Below, piece after piece: positions 1 to 9,537 of a stretch of 64,000 nt of DNA. The position numbers and the translations under genes are program-made. Source of the stretch: Clostridiaceae bacterium BRH_c20a. GTDB lineage: Bacteria > Bacillota > Peptococcia > Peptococcales > BICA1-8. The stretch's first letter is position 1. Every line of letters begins with the position of its first letter. A model generated the notes under the pieces. That model did no database searches, had not been told where the DNA came from, and saw only the letters and a program-made list of their open reading frames with translations. The DNA is taken from positions 62,001 through 126,000 of the forward strand of contig LADT01000086.1 of NCBI GenBank assembly GCA_000961765.1, written 5' to 3'.

Positions 1-442
1 GTAAAATCCTGGGTAAAGAAACGGCAAGTGAGCGCCTAAAAGTAATTTTTGAATCAGGCAAGAGAGCTTCAAGTCTTTCCCAGTCCGGCACGGGGTTTTC
101 TAAGCTCGGCTTGGGAACCTGAAGAACGTATTTTTTGATACTAGGTTCTAATATTATTTTCTTTATTTGATCTAAGCTGGTTTTGCGTTGGGAAACTTCC
201 TTTTTTTCATCCAGGAAAACAACGGTTTCTTCTTGTAAAAAATATTGGCATGCCAAAACCCATTGAGTAGTAGCATCCTTGGAGTTAGCAGATCTTTTTG
301 CTACTTTACACTTTCCACAGGTTCCTTTGCCACCGCAAGTACTTTCTATCTGTACCCCGGCAATTCTTGCTGCTTCTAATATACTTTTACCCCTAGGAAC
401 TTCCACCGTTTTATTTACAGGCAAAAATTGCACCTTGACCAA
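1..442 (-). CDS. RACo-like corrinoid activation protein, 2Fe-2S ferredoxin N-terminal part (partial, runs off window start)
   Basis: Own reverse-strand translation: VKVQFLPVNKTVEVPRGKSILEAARIAGVQIESTCGGKGTCGKCKVAKRS...WVLACQ. The CGGKGTCGKC motif is typical of 2Fe-2S domains of corrinoid reductive activators. TTG start at 442 preceded by AGGAGG. Confidence 0.75.
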   Translation of the reverse strand, partial: MVKVQFLPVNKTVEVPRGKSILEAARIAGVQIESTCGGKGTCGKCKVAKRSANSKDATTQWVLACQYFLQEETVVFLDEKKEVSQRKTSLDQIKKIILEPSIKKYVLQVPKPSLENPVPDWERLEALLPDSKITFRRSLAVSLPRIL

Positions 443-497
443 TTGCCTGCCTCCTTTCATTTTTAAAAAAAATCAAGCCCTTTAATCTAACTAACCT

Positions 498-1211
498 TTA
501 AAATTGATTAGGACATTTTAACTCAAAATTATTTAATTTTACAGCTACTCCCGCAGGTACTTTAAGAAAACCTTCGTCCCATTCCCCATTTAAAGCTTTA
601 GCAATCAGGCATAGAGTTCCTGGGACAGTTTTTTGCTCAAGGTTTAAGCTTTGTGCCAAATCAGCGGTAATATCCATTGTTTTTTTGATATCATAGGTTC
701 CTGTATCAATAAAGTTAAGGGCGGAATAATTTTTAAGCATGACGTTAAAAATTCTTTTTGCCTTAACCGGTCCGTATTTTTTTATACATTGGTCATATTC
801 ATAATAAATATTATTTTCGTAACGCAGCCAACCTTCAGTCAAATAATAAGCGTGGGTCTTAGAGCTTAAATCAAGCCTAGACTGATCTCCTCCAATTAAA
901 AGGGAAATGCAATCCTCAACCTTTGGCACTACCAACTGAGCTTTCGGCGAACACAAACCGTCTATACAATTGCCACAGTAACCAAAAAGCAAGACAATAT
1001 TTTCTACATTAGACACTGTTTCAGTTATTTTGTCAATTTCTTCTTGAATTCTATCCTTTAACTTCAAAGGGTAGTTGTGGAGACCGGATTCGATCCAAAA
1101 GATGGAACTACATGTTGGCAATACCCTGACAACAGCATTTATTTCATCTTCAATTGTACGACAGCCAATAAATACTGTTTGCAAAAAACCACCCCTCTCA
1201 TGAATATGCAA
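498..1211 (-). CDS. DUF1638 family protein
   Basis: ORF 237 aa; LFGYCGNCIDGLCSPKAQLVVPKVEDCISLLIGG resembles DUF1638 proteins found with corrinoid methyltransferases. Confidence 0.65.
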   Translation of the reverse strand: MHIHERGGFLQTVFIGCRTIEDEINAVVRVLPTCSSIFWIESGLHNYPLKLKDRIQEEIDKITETVSNVENIVLLFGYCGNCIDGLCSPKAQLVVPKVEDCISLLIGGDQSRLDLSSKTHAYYLTEGWLRYENNIYYEYDQCIKKYGPVKAKRIFNVMLKNYSALNFIDTGTYDIKKTMDITADLAQSLNLEQKTVPGTLCLIAKALNGEWDEGFLKVPAGVAVKLNNFELKCPNQF

Positions 1212-1215
1212 TGTT

Positions 1216-2445
1216 TTAAGACTCCTTGACCATACTTACTGCATCCTTTGCCCTAGCTTTGGAACCAAGTTCAGGAAGAAATAAGGAAATAACACCCATA
1301 ATTAAAAAACACATACTGCATAACATAAATAACAAGGTATAATTTTGACCTGATAGAGGTGCGAGAATAAATGATGGAATAAAGACTGCTCCTAGTAATT
1401 GTAAAGTTGCAATAAGTCCACCGGCAGTTCCCGCATATACAGGACCTATTTCCGGCAAAAGCATAGGAAATGATAATAAAAGAGGCAGAATTCCTCCCAC
1501 AAGAATACCTACAAAAACTAAAAGAACCATATTAATTCCAAGAGGGGCTAACCAAGATAAATACATAGTAACTCCACCCAAAAATGCCACTGGGCCTAAA
1601 AAAGGTTTAATTATACCTATACGGTCCGATAAAAAAGGAAGAAAAATGCTCCCAAGAATTGTTCCAATAGAAAAAAGCGAGGCCATAAACCCTGCTGCAA
1701 CAGGGTCGATTCCTTTTGCCTCATGGAGAGCATTAGGAAGAAATCCCGAGAATGCCATATTTGTTGCCATAATAAACATCAAAGCCATACCCACCAACCA
1801 CAATCTTGAACTTCTAGCAGCAACACCAATATACTTAAGAACCGGCATTACAGGAAAGTCAGGTGCACCTTGAGGCTTGACCTTAATAAATGCCATCCAG
1901 ATTATCCAGACTGCAATCATAATATAACCAGCTGTTACATAAGCACTTTTAGTTGTAGGAAATAATGCAGAAGTAGATAAACTTACTGTTATGCCAACAC
2001 CGGCGGCAGTAAAATAAAGCCCCAAAGCCGTACCTATCTGTTCTTTAGGAAACCAAGACCCTATGAGTTTTGCTGCATTAGCATTTAAAAGGGTTATACT
2101 AATTCCAGTTAGAAACATTAATATAAATAATTCCAAAAAGCTATTTGCTGCATATCTAAAATATACACCAATAATAGAAAAAATAAAGCCAACGGCAACA
2201 ACTTTTTTTACACCAAATCTATCAGCTAGCGCCCCTGCTGCCAAGCTAAATATTACTGCTGGAAGCATAGGTGCTGTTAAAATTAAGGAAAATTGCCCTG
2301 CCGTCAGATTAAGCTCAGGGATAATTCTGTAGGCTAACGCTGAAATTTGAAACTGAGGCACTACTCCCACAAATGTTGTTAACCACATAATACTTAAAAT
2401 CACCCAACGATAAGGGGAACTCTCGGTTTTAATGCTATCATCCAT
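1216..2445 (-). CDS. MFS transporter
   Basis: 409 aa, multiple TM segments, GALADRFGVKKV motif. Confidence 0.9.
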   Translation of the reverse strand: MDDSIKTESSPYRWVILSIMWLTTFVGVVPQFQISALAYRIIPELNLTAGQFSLILTAPMLPAVIFSLAAGALADRFGVKKVVAVGFIFSIIGVYFRYAANSFLELFILMFLTGISITLLNANAAKLIGSWFPKEQIGTALGLYFTAAGVGITVSLSTSALFPTTKSAYVTAGYIMIAVWIIWMAFIKVKPQGAPDFPVMPVLKYIGVAARSSRLWLVGMALMFIMATNMAFSGFLPNALHEAKGIDPVAAGFMASLFSIGTILGSIFLPFLSDRIGIIKPFLGPVAFLGGVTMYLSWLAPLGINMVLLVFVGILVGGILPLLLSFPMLLPEIGPVYAGTAGGLIATLQLLGAVFIPSFILAPLSGQNYTLLFMLCSMCFLIMGVISLFLPELGSKARAKDAVSMVKES

Positions 2446-2517
2446 CTCCTAAAACAGCTCCTTTAAATTTCTGCAATGGATAAATAGAGGCCATGTTGGC
2501 CTCTATTTATAATTAAA

Positions 2518-3147
2518 TTAACTAAATATTTGTTTGGCAACCTTTAACCCATCACTGGCATTGTTGGCAAAATAGTCGGCACCAACATATTCTCTAACAA
2601 GCTCGTCAATATAGTTTCCTCCGATAATGACCTTTGTATTAAGTCCCTCTGCTCTTATAGCATCGATTGTTTGCTTCATTGCTTCTTGACATCCGGTTAG
2701 AAGAACACTCATTCCAACGAGAGGGGCCTTAGACTCTTTTGCGGCCTCAACGAACTTCTCGATAGGTACATCAACTCCTAAATCAATAACATTGTAGCCG
2801 GCACCTTTTAAAAGCATAACAACAATATTCTTACCCAAATCATGGATATCCCCTTTAACAGTGCCAACTACAATATTTCCTTTATTTCCTGAATGAGAAT
2901 CTATTAGATGTGGTTCTAAAACATCCATAGCATCCTTCATAATTTCACCGCACATTACTAACTCACTTAAGAAAAACTCACCTGTTTCAAATAATTTACC
3001 AACCTCTGACATCCCCTTTTGTAAAGATTCAACGATATCAAGAGGAGAATCACCTTTTGCTAAACGTTCTTTAACCAGCACTATTACTTGCTCTTCTTCT
3101 AAATCCAAAATTGCTTTTGCTAAAGTATCTGTTAGCATTATCTTCAC
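2518..3147 (-). CDS. Corrinoid (B12-binding) protein, MtbC/MtmC-like
   Basis: GTVKGDIHDLGKNIVVMLLKGAGYNVIDLGVDVP carries the DxHxxG B12-binding motif. Confidence 0.93.
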   Translation of the reverse strand: MKIMLTDTLAKAILDLEEEQVIVLVKERLAKGDSPLDIVESLQKGMSEVGKLFETGEFFLSELVMCGEIMKDAMDVLEPHLIDSHSGNKGNIVVGTVKGDIHDLGKNIVVMLLKGAGYNVIDLGVDVPIEKFVEAAKESKAPLVGMSVLLTGCQEAMKQTIDAIRAEGLNTKVIIGGNYIDELVREYVGADYFANNASDGLKVAKQIFS

Positions 3148-3170
3148 TCCTTCTCAAAAATAGTTTTTAT

Positions 3171-3341
3171 CTACCGATGCACCCAAAACCAAAGAAAATT
3201 ATATGCCGCTTCATCTAATCTTTCCCAATCCTTTTTCACTATTTCCTCATTGCCGGGAATACCGCCTAATTCTTCCATTTTAACTTTCCATGGCGTACAA
3301 GTACCAGGTTCTGGAACGAATTTTTTTTCCTTTTCACTCAT
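3171..3341 (-). CDS. Small hypothetical protein (56 aa) inside the corrinoid methyltransferase operon; not in supplied ORF track
   Basis: Own translation: MSEKEKKFVPEPGTCTPWKVKMEELGGIPGNEEIVKKDWERLDEAAYNFLWFWVHR*. GGAGGG SD upstream; fills the gap between 3147 and 3359. Confidence 0.6.
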   Translation of the reverse strand: MSEKEKKFVPEPGTCTPWKVKMEELGGIPGNEEIVKKDWERLDEAAYNFLWFWVHR

Positions 3342-3358
3342 TATTTTTCCCTCCCTAT

Positions 3359-4534
3359 TTAGTAACTACCATATTCTCTAGCAGCTTCAAGCATAGCCAT
3401 AATATTTTCTTTTTTTGCATCACCCATTACCACTCCGCCTGCACCGAGGATAAAGCCACCATCACCGGCCAATTCATCAATTGACCTCTTAACTTGCTCT
3501 TTAACTTGTTCCGGTGTTCCATAGGTTAATAATGTAGTAGGCATTCCGCCGATGAGACAGAATCTGCCGCCGAGAATTTCTTTGGCTTTTTTCGCATCTG
3601 TCAAATCAATATCAAACACAATGCTTTTATCGGGTAGCTCAGCAATCTTCTCCAGATATGGAGTCCAATCCCCTTCTGCATAGAAATATGTTCTTTTTCC
3701 TTTAGCCCATAGTCCTTCAATAACAGCCTTTAGTGATGGCCAATAATAATTTTCCCATTGATAAGGATTAAGGAATGGGTATGAACCCCTATGCAGTGGT
3801 GCAAAACAAGGGAAGCGTGTATCTGCTCCTGCACCCGATAAAGCATAATTGATATTATGAGGAACAATAACTTCACAAGCGGCTGCGACCTTTTCCGGCC
3901 GGCGGCGGAGGTCAAGCAAGATACCTTTCATAGATCTTAATGCATCACCTAATGTATCAAAAGGAGCTTTTGTCATCCCGGTAAATTGTCCAACAACACC
4001 GTGCTCCACAGTCCATTTACCCCAAGATGCACCCATATAATTATTGTATTCCGAAAAAGCTACCGAACTCCGTATTAAAGCCGATATACCTCTAAGAGAA
4101 CTAGGGTTTTCAAATTCAGTACTAATTCTGGGTAAATAGGTAGTGGCAATCCATTCGGTAGGATTAGCAATAAAAGCATCGTAATCCTCTGCTTTCATAT
4201 ATTCCTCTTCTACAAACTGGAAGGTAGAGTTTTCATCTAAGCCCATACCAGGAAACTTGTAAAGCTTAGAGCCCATAGCATCCCACATTGGCGGCCACCA
4301 TAGTGTTGGACCACCACCGAAAACATCTACATCAAAATCTGGCAGTATGTCGTCTACTGCTTTGATACTTTTTTCCCAATCATAAAAAATCTCCTGGAAA
4401 TTATTATCGGTGTGTTTTACTATCCAGTCACCTATCCCAAAGCTAACAGGCACCTTATCCGGCTTACCACAATCTAAAGCAGTCATGTAACGATTTAGTC
4501 TTTCTCCATATAGTTTTGCTACCTTTTCATTCAT
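3359..4534 (-). CDS. Uroporphyrinogen decarboxylase-family methyltransferase (corrinoid methyltransferase I type)
   Basis: 391 aa URO-D family ORF next to corrinoid protein and MtrH-like gene. Confidence 0.8.
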   Translation of the reverse strand: MNEKVAKLYGERLNRYMTALDCGKPDKVPVSFGIGDWIVKHTDNNFQEIFYDWEKSIKAVDDILPDFDVDVFGGGPTLWWPPMWDAMGSKLYKFPGMGLDENSTFQFVEEEYMKAEDYDAFIANPTEWIATTYLPRISTEFENPSSLRGISALIRSSVAFSEYNNYMGASWGKWTVEHGVVGQFTGMTKAPFDTLGDALRSMKGILLDLRRRPEKVAAACEVIVPHNINYALSGAGADTRFPCFAPLHRGSYPFLNPYQWENYYWPSLKAVIEGLWAKGKRTYFYAEGDWTPYLEKIAELPDKSIVFDIDLTDAKKAKEILGGRFCLIGGMPTTLLTYGTPEQVKEQVKRSIDELAGDGGFILGAGGVVMGDAKKENIMAMLEAAREYGSY

Positions 4535-4589
4535 AGTTTTTCCTCCTTTTTTCCACTTTGTGGCTTATTCCCCTGAGTCTTACCCCAAA

Positions 4590-5387
4590 CTAGTCCTCTA
4601 AGGTTTCATTACGAAAGGCTTTTAAATAGTTTCTTCCAAACCTATCCTGACCGACAAGTAAGTTAGTAGCCGTAACTGAAGTCATGATTTTTCTATCGAT
4701 AGGATCAAGGATAGCAGCATCCATACCAAAAGCCATACAGATAGCTAAAAAGTGCCGATTAATAATTTTCCTTTTTGGCATGGTGTATGAAATGTTACTT
4801 AAACCAGATACTGTTTTAACATTAAATAATCTTTTGATATCAGTTAAGCATTGGAAAAACATTGTGGCATTATTATGGTCTACTGCAAGGGGTAGAACTA
4901 AGGGATCAATATAAAGTTTACCTAAGTCATAATTCTCCTTGGATAGAATTTCAATAAGACGTTGAGTAATTGCAATTCTTTCTTCAGCAGTTTTAGGAAT
5001 ACCATTATCATCTGTTGTTAAACCGATTACCGGACACTGGTGTTTAAGAACAAGGGGCAGGATACCCTCAATACGGTCTTTTTCTAAAGATATCGAATTT
5101 AGCATAACCTTGCTTTTATCACCCTTAATACAGGCAAGACCTCTCTCAACGGTCTGAGCGGAAATACTATCAATACATAAGGGTATATCTGTAACTTCTT
5201 GAACATTTTGAATGAGCCACTCCATATCAGTGACCTCATTACATTGGGCTGTATTTAAATCTAAATAATTAGCTCCTCCCTCCACTTGCTTTAGAGCCAG
5301 ATTCTGAACAGCGGCAACATCTTTATTATTAATTATTTGACGCACGCTGGGAATTGCGCTGTTTAGCTTTTCTCCGATAATCAACAT
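4590..5387 (-). CDS. Methyltetrahydrofolate:corrinoid methyltransferase (MtrH/AcsE/pterin-binding family)
   Basis: IIGEKLNSAIPSV...GANYLDLNTAQ...LCIDSIS...KVMLNSIS is characteristic of the pterin-binding fold. Confidence 0.85.
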   Translation of the reverse strand: MLIIGEKLNSAIPSVRQIINNKDVAAVQNLALKQVEGGANYLDLNTAQCNEVTDMEWLIQNVQEVTDIPLCIDSISAQTVERGLACIKGDKSKVMLNSISLEKDRIEGILPLVLKHQCPVIGLTTDDNGIPKTAEERIAITQRLIEILSKENYDLGKLYIDPLVLPLAVDHNNATMFFQCLTDIKRLFNVKTVSGLSNISYTMPKRKIINRHFLAICMAFGMDAAILDPIDRKIMTSVTATNLLVGQDRFGRNYLKAFRNETLED

Positions 5388-5695
5388 GCTGGCAAACCTC
5401 CAATTTTGTGGGGTTGAAAATTAAAATATTCTATGTTATGCACAACCAAGCTATTTTTTTAAATATTTACCTCCCTTCCTTCATTTTTTTCAACTTGATA
5501 AAGTATTACTGATTAGCAGTTGTTATGTTGTATATACAAATTTCTATTACATCTTACCACGTTTGAATTTTCTGAGTCAACTAATTATTGTTAATTTTCT
5601 GATATTTAACGAAATTTTTCTCCATGTGCAATTAAAAAATGCTCTATTATCAAGACCATTGAAAAAGTTAAGCAACAAGGCAAATAGCCAAGCTT

Positions 5696-5773
5696 GTCAT
5701 CCTGAGCGATAGCGAAGGATCTTATGTAGTGAAGAATCTTAAGATCCTTCGGTCGTTCCTCCCTCAGGATGAC
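5696..5773. repeat. Inverted-repeat element (GTCATCCTGAG...CTCAGGATGAC); diverged partial copy at 48818-48890
   Basis: Terminal arms GTCATCCTGAG/CTCAGGATGAC and inner AAGGATCTTA/TAAGATCCTT; intergenic; second copy by direct comparison. Confidence 0.8.
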
Positions 5774-5859
5774 ACAGCAACAATCAATAGCTTTCATAGC
5801 AATGACACGGAACTGGACTTTTTCAGTGTTCTCTATTTATGAGCTTTTTTTAAAATTCA

Positions 5860-6369
5860 TTATATATTTGCCACACTTTTGTCTAAAGAAAACTCCACAA
5901 TATTCCCTTTTGCAAGGGAACTGGGTACATCAATAATCCTTTGATTACGGGAGCCCTTAAAAATAAGGGAAATATCCTTTTCCTCTAAATTAAAAGGACC
6001 GTCTACCAAAACATCAATTAAGCCCATAACGGGTAAGTCTTTTACTTCTTCAAAGGTATAACCGGAATATACCCAGATATTTACTTCCGGCCTCCGATTG
6101 CGGATAAAAGAAATAACTTTATATAAAGCTTCCGGCTGCATTAAAGGGTCCCCACCTGAGAAAGAAAGACCGGCATGTTTAGCGGTCAGCTTTTTCAAAA
6201 GCATTTTAGCTAGTTCCTTTTCTGTCACTTCTGTTCCACCTTCTACAGGAAGCAAAGAGGGGTTATGACACCCCTCACATCTTCTTGGACATCCCTGCAG
6301 GAAAGCCACAACCCTTATCCCTGATCCGTCTACTATAGAATCAGACATAACATCAGCATATCTAATCAT
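5860..6369 (-). CDS. nrdG: Anaerobic ribonucleoside-triphosphate reductase activating protein
   Basis: GCPRRCEGCHNPSL radical SAM CxxxCxxC; adjacent nrdD. Confidence 0.93.
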   Translation of the reverse strand: MIRYADVMSDSIVDGSGIRVVAFLQGCPRRCEGCHNPSLLPVEGGTEVTEKELAKMLLKKLTAKHAGLSFSGGDPLMQPEALYKVISFIRNRRPEVNIWVYSGYTFEEVKDLPVMGLIDVLVDGPFNLEEKDISLIFKGSRNQRIIDVPSSLAKGNIVEFSLDKSVANI

Positions 6370-6389
6370 TGATTTTCACCGCCACTAGC

Positions 6390-8504
6390 CTAAATTTCCA
6401 TATGTTTGACACGGTTTTTCTCTTCTGCCTTTTTAGCATCATTAAACATCTCTAAGGTAGAAAGATAACCGGTAATCCGCCTAACTCTGCTTATTTTCCC
6501 ACTGGTACCACAGGCTGGGCAAACCTCGGTATCAATTACACCATTAAAACCGCACTCCTTACAGATATCTACCGGGAAGTTTACAGCTGCATAACCCATA
6601 TCTGCTTCATACATTGCCTGAACAATACTCTCAAACGCCTCTATGTTATTGGTAGGTGCAGAGGGTAATTCAACATAGGATATATGACCGGCATTGCAAA
6701 GCTTATGATATGCTCCCTCAATATTGATCTTTTGAATAGCACCTATTTTAAAGTCAACGGGAATATGAAAGGAATTAGTATACCATTCTTTATCGGTAAT
6801 TCCCGGAATCTCTCCAAATACTTCTCTATCCTTTGAGACAAACTTTCCACTTAAGCCTTCGGCAGGAGTTGCTAGTAAGCTAAAATTCAAGCTGTATTTC
6901 TTTGAGGCTTCATCGCATTTACGTCTTAAATGGTTTATGATGGAAAGACCCAGCCCTTGGGATTCTTGACTTTCCCCATGGTGTTTACCAGTTAAAGCAA
7001 TCAACGCTTCAGCTAGACCGATAAATCCGATGCTTAAAGTATCGTGTTTAATAGCTTTTTCAATTGGATCTTCAGGATCTAAATCCTCACTATCTAAATG
7101 AAGCTTCTGGCCCATTAAAAACGGAAAATCTTTTACCTTTAAACGTTTTTGAAAATCATATCTAGTTAACAGCTGTTTAATAGTTAATTCTACTATCTTA
7201 TCTAAGCTGCTCCAAAACACAGACAAATCACCTTTAGCTTTAATTCCCAGACGGGGTAGGTTAATTGTAGTGAAGGATAAATTTCCCCTTCCATCAGTAA
7301 CTTCAGGACCGTTTATATTAGCCATAACCCTAGTCCTGCAGCCCATATAAGCTACTTCATCCTCAAATATTGAGTTAAAGCTGGCGTCCTGGAAGGAAAA
7401 GTTGGGAAATAACCTTTTACAGGCGACCTGCATGCTTAATTTAAATAAATCATAATTAGGATCTTCCTGGTAATAATTTATACCCTCTTTTATTTTAAAA
7501 CAAATATTAGGGAAAATGGGGGCTTCCCCTTTACCCAATCCTTTTTCATAAGCCTTTAGAAGCTTTTCGGTAATCATTCGTCCACCTCGGGTTGTATCAG
7601 TTCCTAAGTTAATAGAGGAAAATGGCACCTGAGCCCCGGCTCTACTGTGCATAGTATTTAAATTATAAACAAACCCTTCCATAGCCTGGAACACTTCATC
7701 CTCTACCCGTTCTTGGACTAATTGAGAAAATTTCTCTTCTTCAACTTGAACTCCTAGTTTTTCTAATGATTCCCGCAATATTTTCTCTTGCCGTTCAAAT
7801 TCTTTCTCAACATACACTCCCATATCCCGGTCAAAAAAACCAAAAGACTGCCCACCATGATGGTCATTCTGATTACTCTGTAAGATTATAGCTGATAGAG
7901 CAGCAGCAGTTTTTATGCTCTTAGGTGATCTAATATAACCATGTCCGTTATTAAAGCCTTCTCCTAATAATTTATGTAAAGGGATTTGTAAACAAGTTGT
8001 TGTCTTTCCGTACCAGGCTAAGTCATGAATATAGAAATCACCGCTAATGTGGGCTTCCGTTTGTTCTTGTGGAATAACCCGCTTTAGATAGTATTCTTTT
8101 GAAGCTACTTCAGATATTTGCAGTATTTTAGCAGAGGGTGAGTTGCCGACATTAGCATTTTCTCTACTTGTCTCCCTTAAAATAACAGCAACAGCATCCA
8201 TCATTTCTGAGCGGGTTTCTCTAATCCTTGTTCGCTTATCGCGGTATAATATATAGGCTTTTGCTGTTTTGGCATGACCTTTTTCAATAAGAATTTTTTC
8301 TACAATATCCTGAACATCTTCAACTGTAAAGACATGACCATTAAAGCGATTTTTTAAATAACGCAACACATCAATAGTTAATTCCATGGCGGTCTGTTTA
8401 TCCTCACCACCGACCGATTGGGCAGCTTTAAAAATAGCCTCTGTAATTTTCCCTTCCTCAAAGACTACCTCTCGCCCGTCTCTCTTGCGAACACCTGTAA
8501 ACAT
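6390..8504 (-). CDS. nrdD: Anaerobic ribonucleoside-triphosphate reductase
   Basis: ATP-cone N-terminus (VRKRDGREVVFEEGKI), C-terminal CKECG..CPACG zinc site and RRITGYLS glycyl-radical region. Confidence 0.95.
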   Translation of the reverse strand: MFTGVRKRDGREVVFEEGKITEAIFKAAQSVGGEDKQTAMELTIDVLRYLKNRFNGHVFTVEDVQDIVEKILIEKGHAKTAKAYILYRDKRTRIRETRSEMMDAVAVILRETSRENANVGNSPSAKILQISEVASKEYYLKRVIPQEQTEAHISGDFYIHDLAWYGKTTTCLQIPLHKLLGEGFNNGHGYIRSPKSIKTAAALSAIILQSNQNDHHGGQSFGFFDRDMGVYVEKEFERQEKILRESLEKLGVQVEEEKFSQLVQERVEDEVFQAMEGFVYNLNTMHSRAGAQVPFSSINLGTDTTRGGRMITEKLLKAYEKGLGKGEAPIFPNICFKIKEGINYYQEDPNYDLFKLSMQVACKRLFPNFSFQDASFNSIFEDEVAYMGCRTRVMANINGPEVTDGRGNLSFTTINLPRLGIKAKGDLSVFWSSLDKIVELTIKQLLTRYDFQKRLKVKDFPFLMGQKLHLDSEDLDPEDPIEKAIKHDTLSIGFIGLAEALIALTGKHHGESQESQGLGLSIINHLRRKCDEASKKYSLNFSLLATPAEGLSGKFVSKDREVFGEIPGITDKEWYTNSFHIPVDFKIGAIQKINIEGAYHKLCNAGHISYVELPSAPTNNIEAFESIVQAMYEADMGYAAVNFPVDICKECGFNGVIDTEVCPACGTSGKISRVRRITGYLSTLEMFNDAKKAEEKNRVKHMEI

Positions 8505-8505
8505 C

Positions 8506-8973
8506 TTATTCCCTCCTATTACTAGTCCTCAGTAAACCTTCAATCTCTTTTAAAAAAGTGCTGATATCTTTAAATTCTCTGTAAACTGAGGCAAATCTAA
8601 CATAAGCTACCTCATCAAGATTTTTCAGCTTGTCCATAACCAGCTCACCGATTAAAGATGAGCTTATTTCCCGTTCCAACTTGTTTTTTAAATCCCGCTC
8701 AATTTCTTCCGTAACAGTTTCTAATTCCTTCAGTGCTACCGGTCTTTTTTCACAGGCTTTAATCAAACCATTTAATATTTTAGTAGAATCATACACCTGT
8801 CTTTTACCGTCTTTTTTTACAACAACTAGTGGTACATCTTCAATCTTTTCATAAGTAGTAAATCTTTTAGTGCAATCGGCACATTCCCTACGCCGACGAA
8901 TGTAGTTACCATCGTCAGCTGAACGGGTATCCAATACTTTGCTTTCATAAAATCCACAAAAAGGACAGCGCAT
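8506..8973 (-). CDS. nrdR: Transcriptional regulator NrdR
   Basis: MRCPFCGFYESKVLDTRSADDGNYIRRRRECADCTKRFTTYE; start trimmed to the canonical MRCPFC (ATG at 8973) from the ORF-track start at 9018. Confidence 0.95.
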   Translation of the reverse strand: MRCPFCGFYESKVLDTRSADDGNYIRRRRECADCTKRFTTYEKIEDVPLVVVKKDGKRQVYDSTKILNGLIKACEKRPVALKELETVTEEIERDLKNKLEREISSSLIGELVMDKLKNLDEVAYVRFASVYREFKDISTFLKEIEGLLRTSNRRE

Positions 8974-9059
8974 CTTGTTCACTCCCGTCCATTTTTTAAA
9001 AGGGTTTTTTACGGACATATCGAATATAGTAGTTATAATTATTTTCCATCCCTATGACC

Positions 9060-9104
9060 ACTATATCTAGTACTAATTAATATTCTAACCAACTATATCT
9101 AGTA
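9060..9104. promoter_or_regulatory. Paired NrdR boxes
   Basis: ACTATATCTAGTA occurs exactly at 9060-9072 and 9092-9104 (32-bp spacing), upstream of nrdR. Confidence 0.8.
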
Positions 9105-9128
9105 TGTCAAACCATTTATTTCCAAAAT

Positions 9129-9153
9129 AAAAAACGGGCTCAGCCCGTTTTTT
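9129..9153 (-). terminator. Rho-independent terminator
   Basis: AAAAACGGGCT-CA-GCCCGTTTTTT just downstream of the minus-strand PRC-barrel gene. Confidence 0.7.
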
Positions 9154-9175
9154 AAGTCGATAGACGCTAGTCGAT

Positions 9176-9460
9176 TCATCTAATCCATTCCTCCGTTCGC
9201 TCTTTGCGAGGCATTTCAGGAAACTGCTGTGCTTCCACCAAAATTACATCAACCCCAATTCGGACAATCTTTTCCCAGGGTACTACGTAATCTTCCCGTC
9301 GCCCAAAAATGTTAAAAAACCTGCCATTTCCAGGAAGGATTAATGCTGTAATTCTCCCTGTCTCGACATCAATATCAATATCCTTAATTGGACCAAGTCT
9401 TCTTCCATCAATAACATTAATTATTTCTCTTTCTTGTAAATCAGATACCTTGGCCAGCAT
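9176..9460 (-). CDS. YlmC/YmxH family PRC-barrel sporulation protein
   Basis: LQEREIINVIDGRRLGPIKDIDIDVETGRITALILPG. Confidence 0.9.
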   Translation of the reverse strand: MLAKVSDLQEREIINVIDGRRLGPIKDIDIDVETGRITALILPGNGRFFNIFGRREDYVVPWEKIVRIGVDVILVEAQQFPEMPRKERTEEWIR

Positions 9461-9537
9461 AAAAACCCCTCCTTACTGGTGGACAATATATTTATATTTA
9501 ATAAATGTCCCTTTCATGACAAAAAAATAAAATCGCC

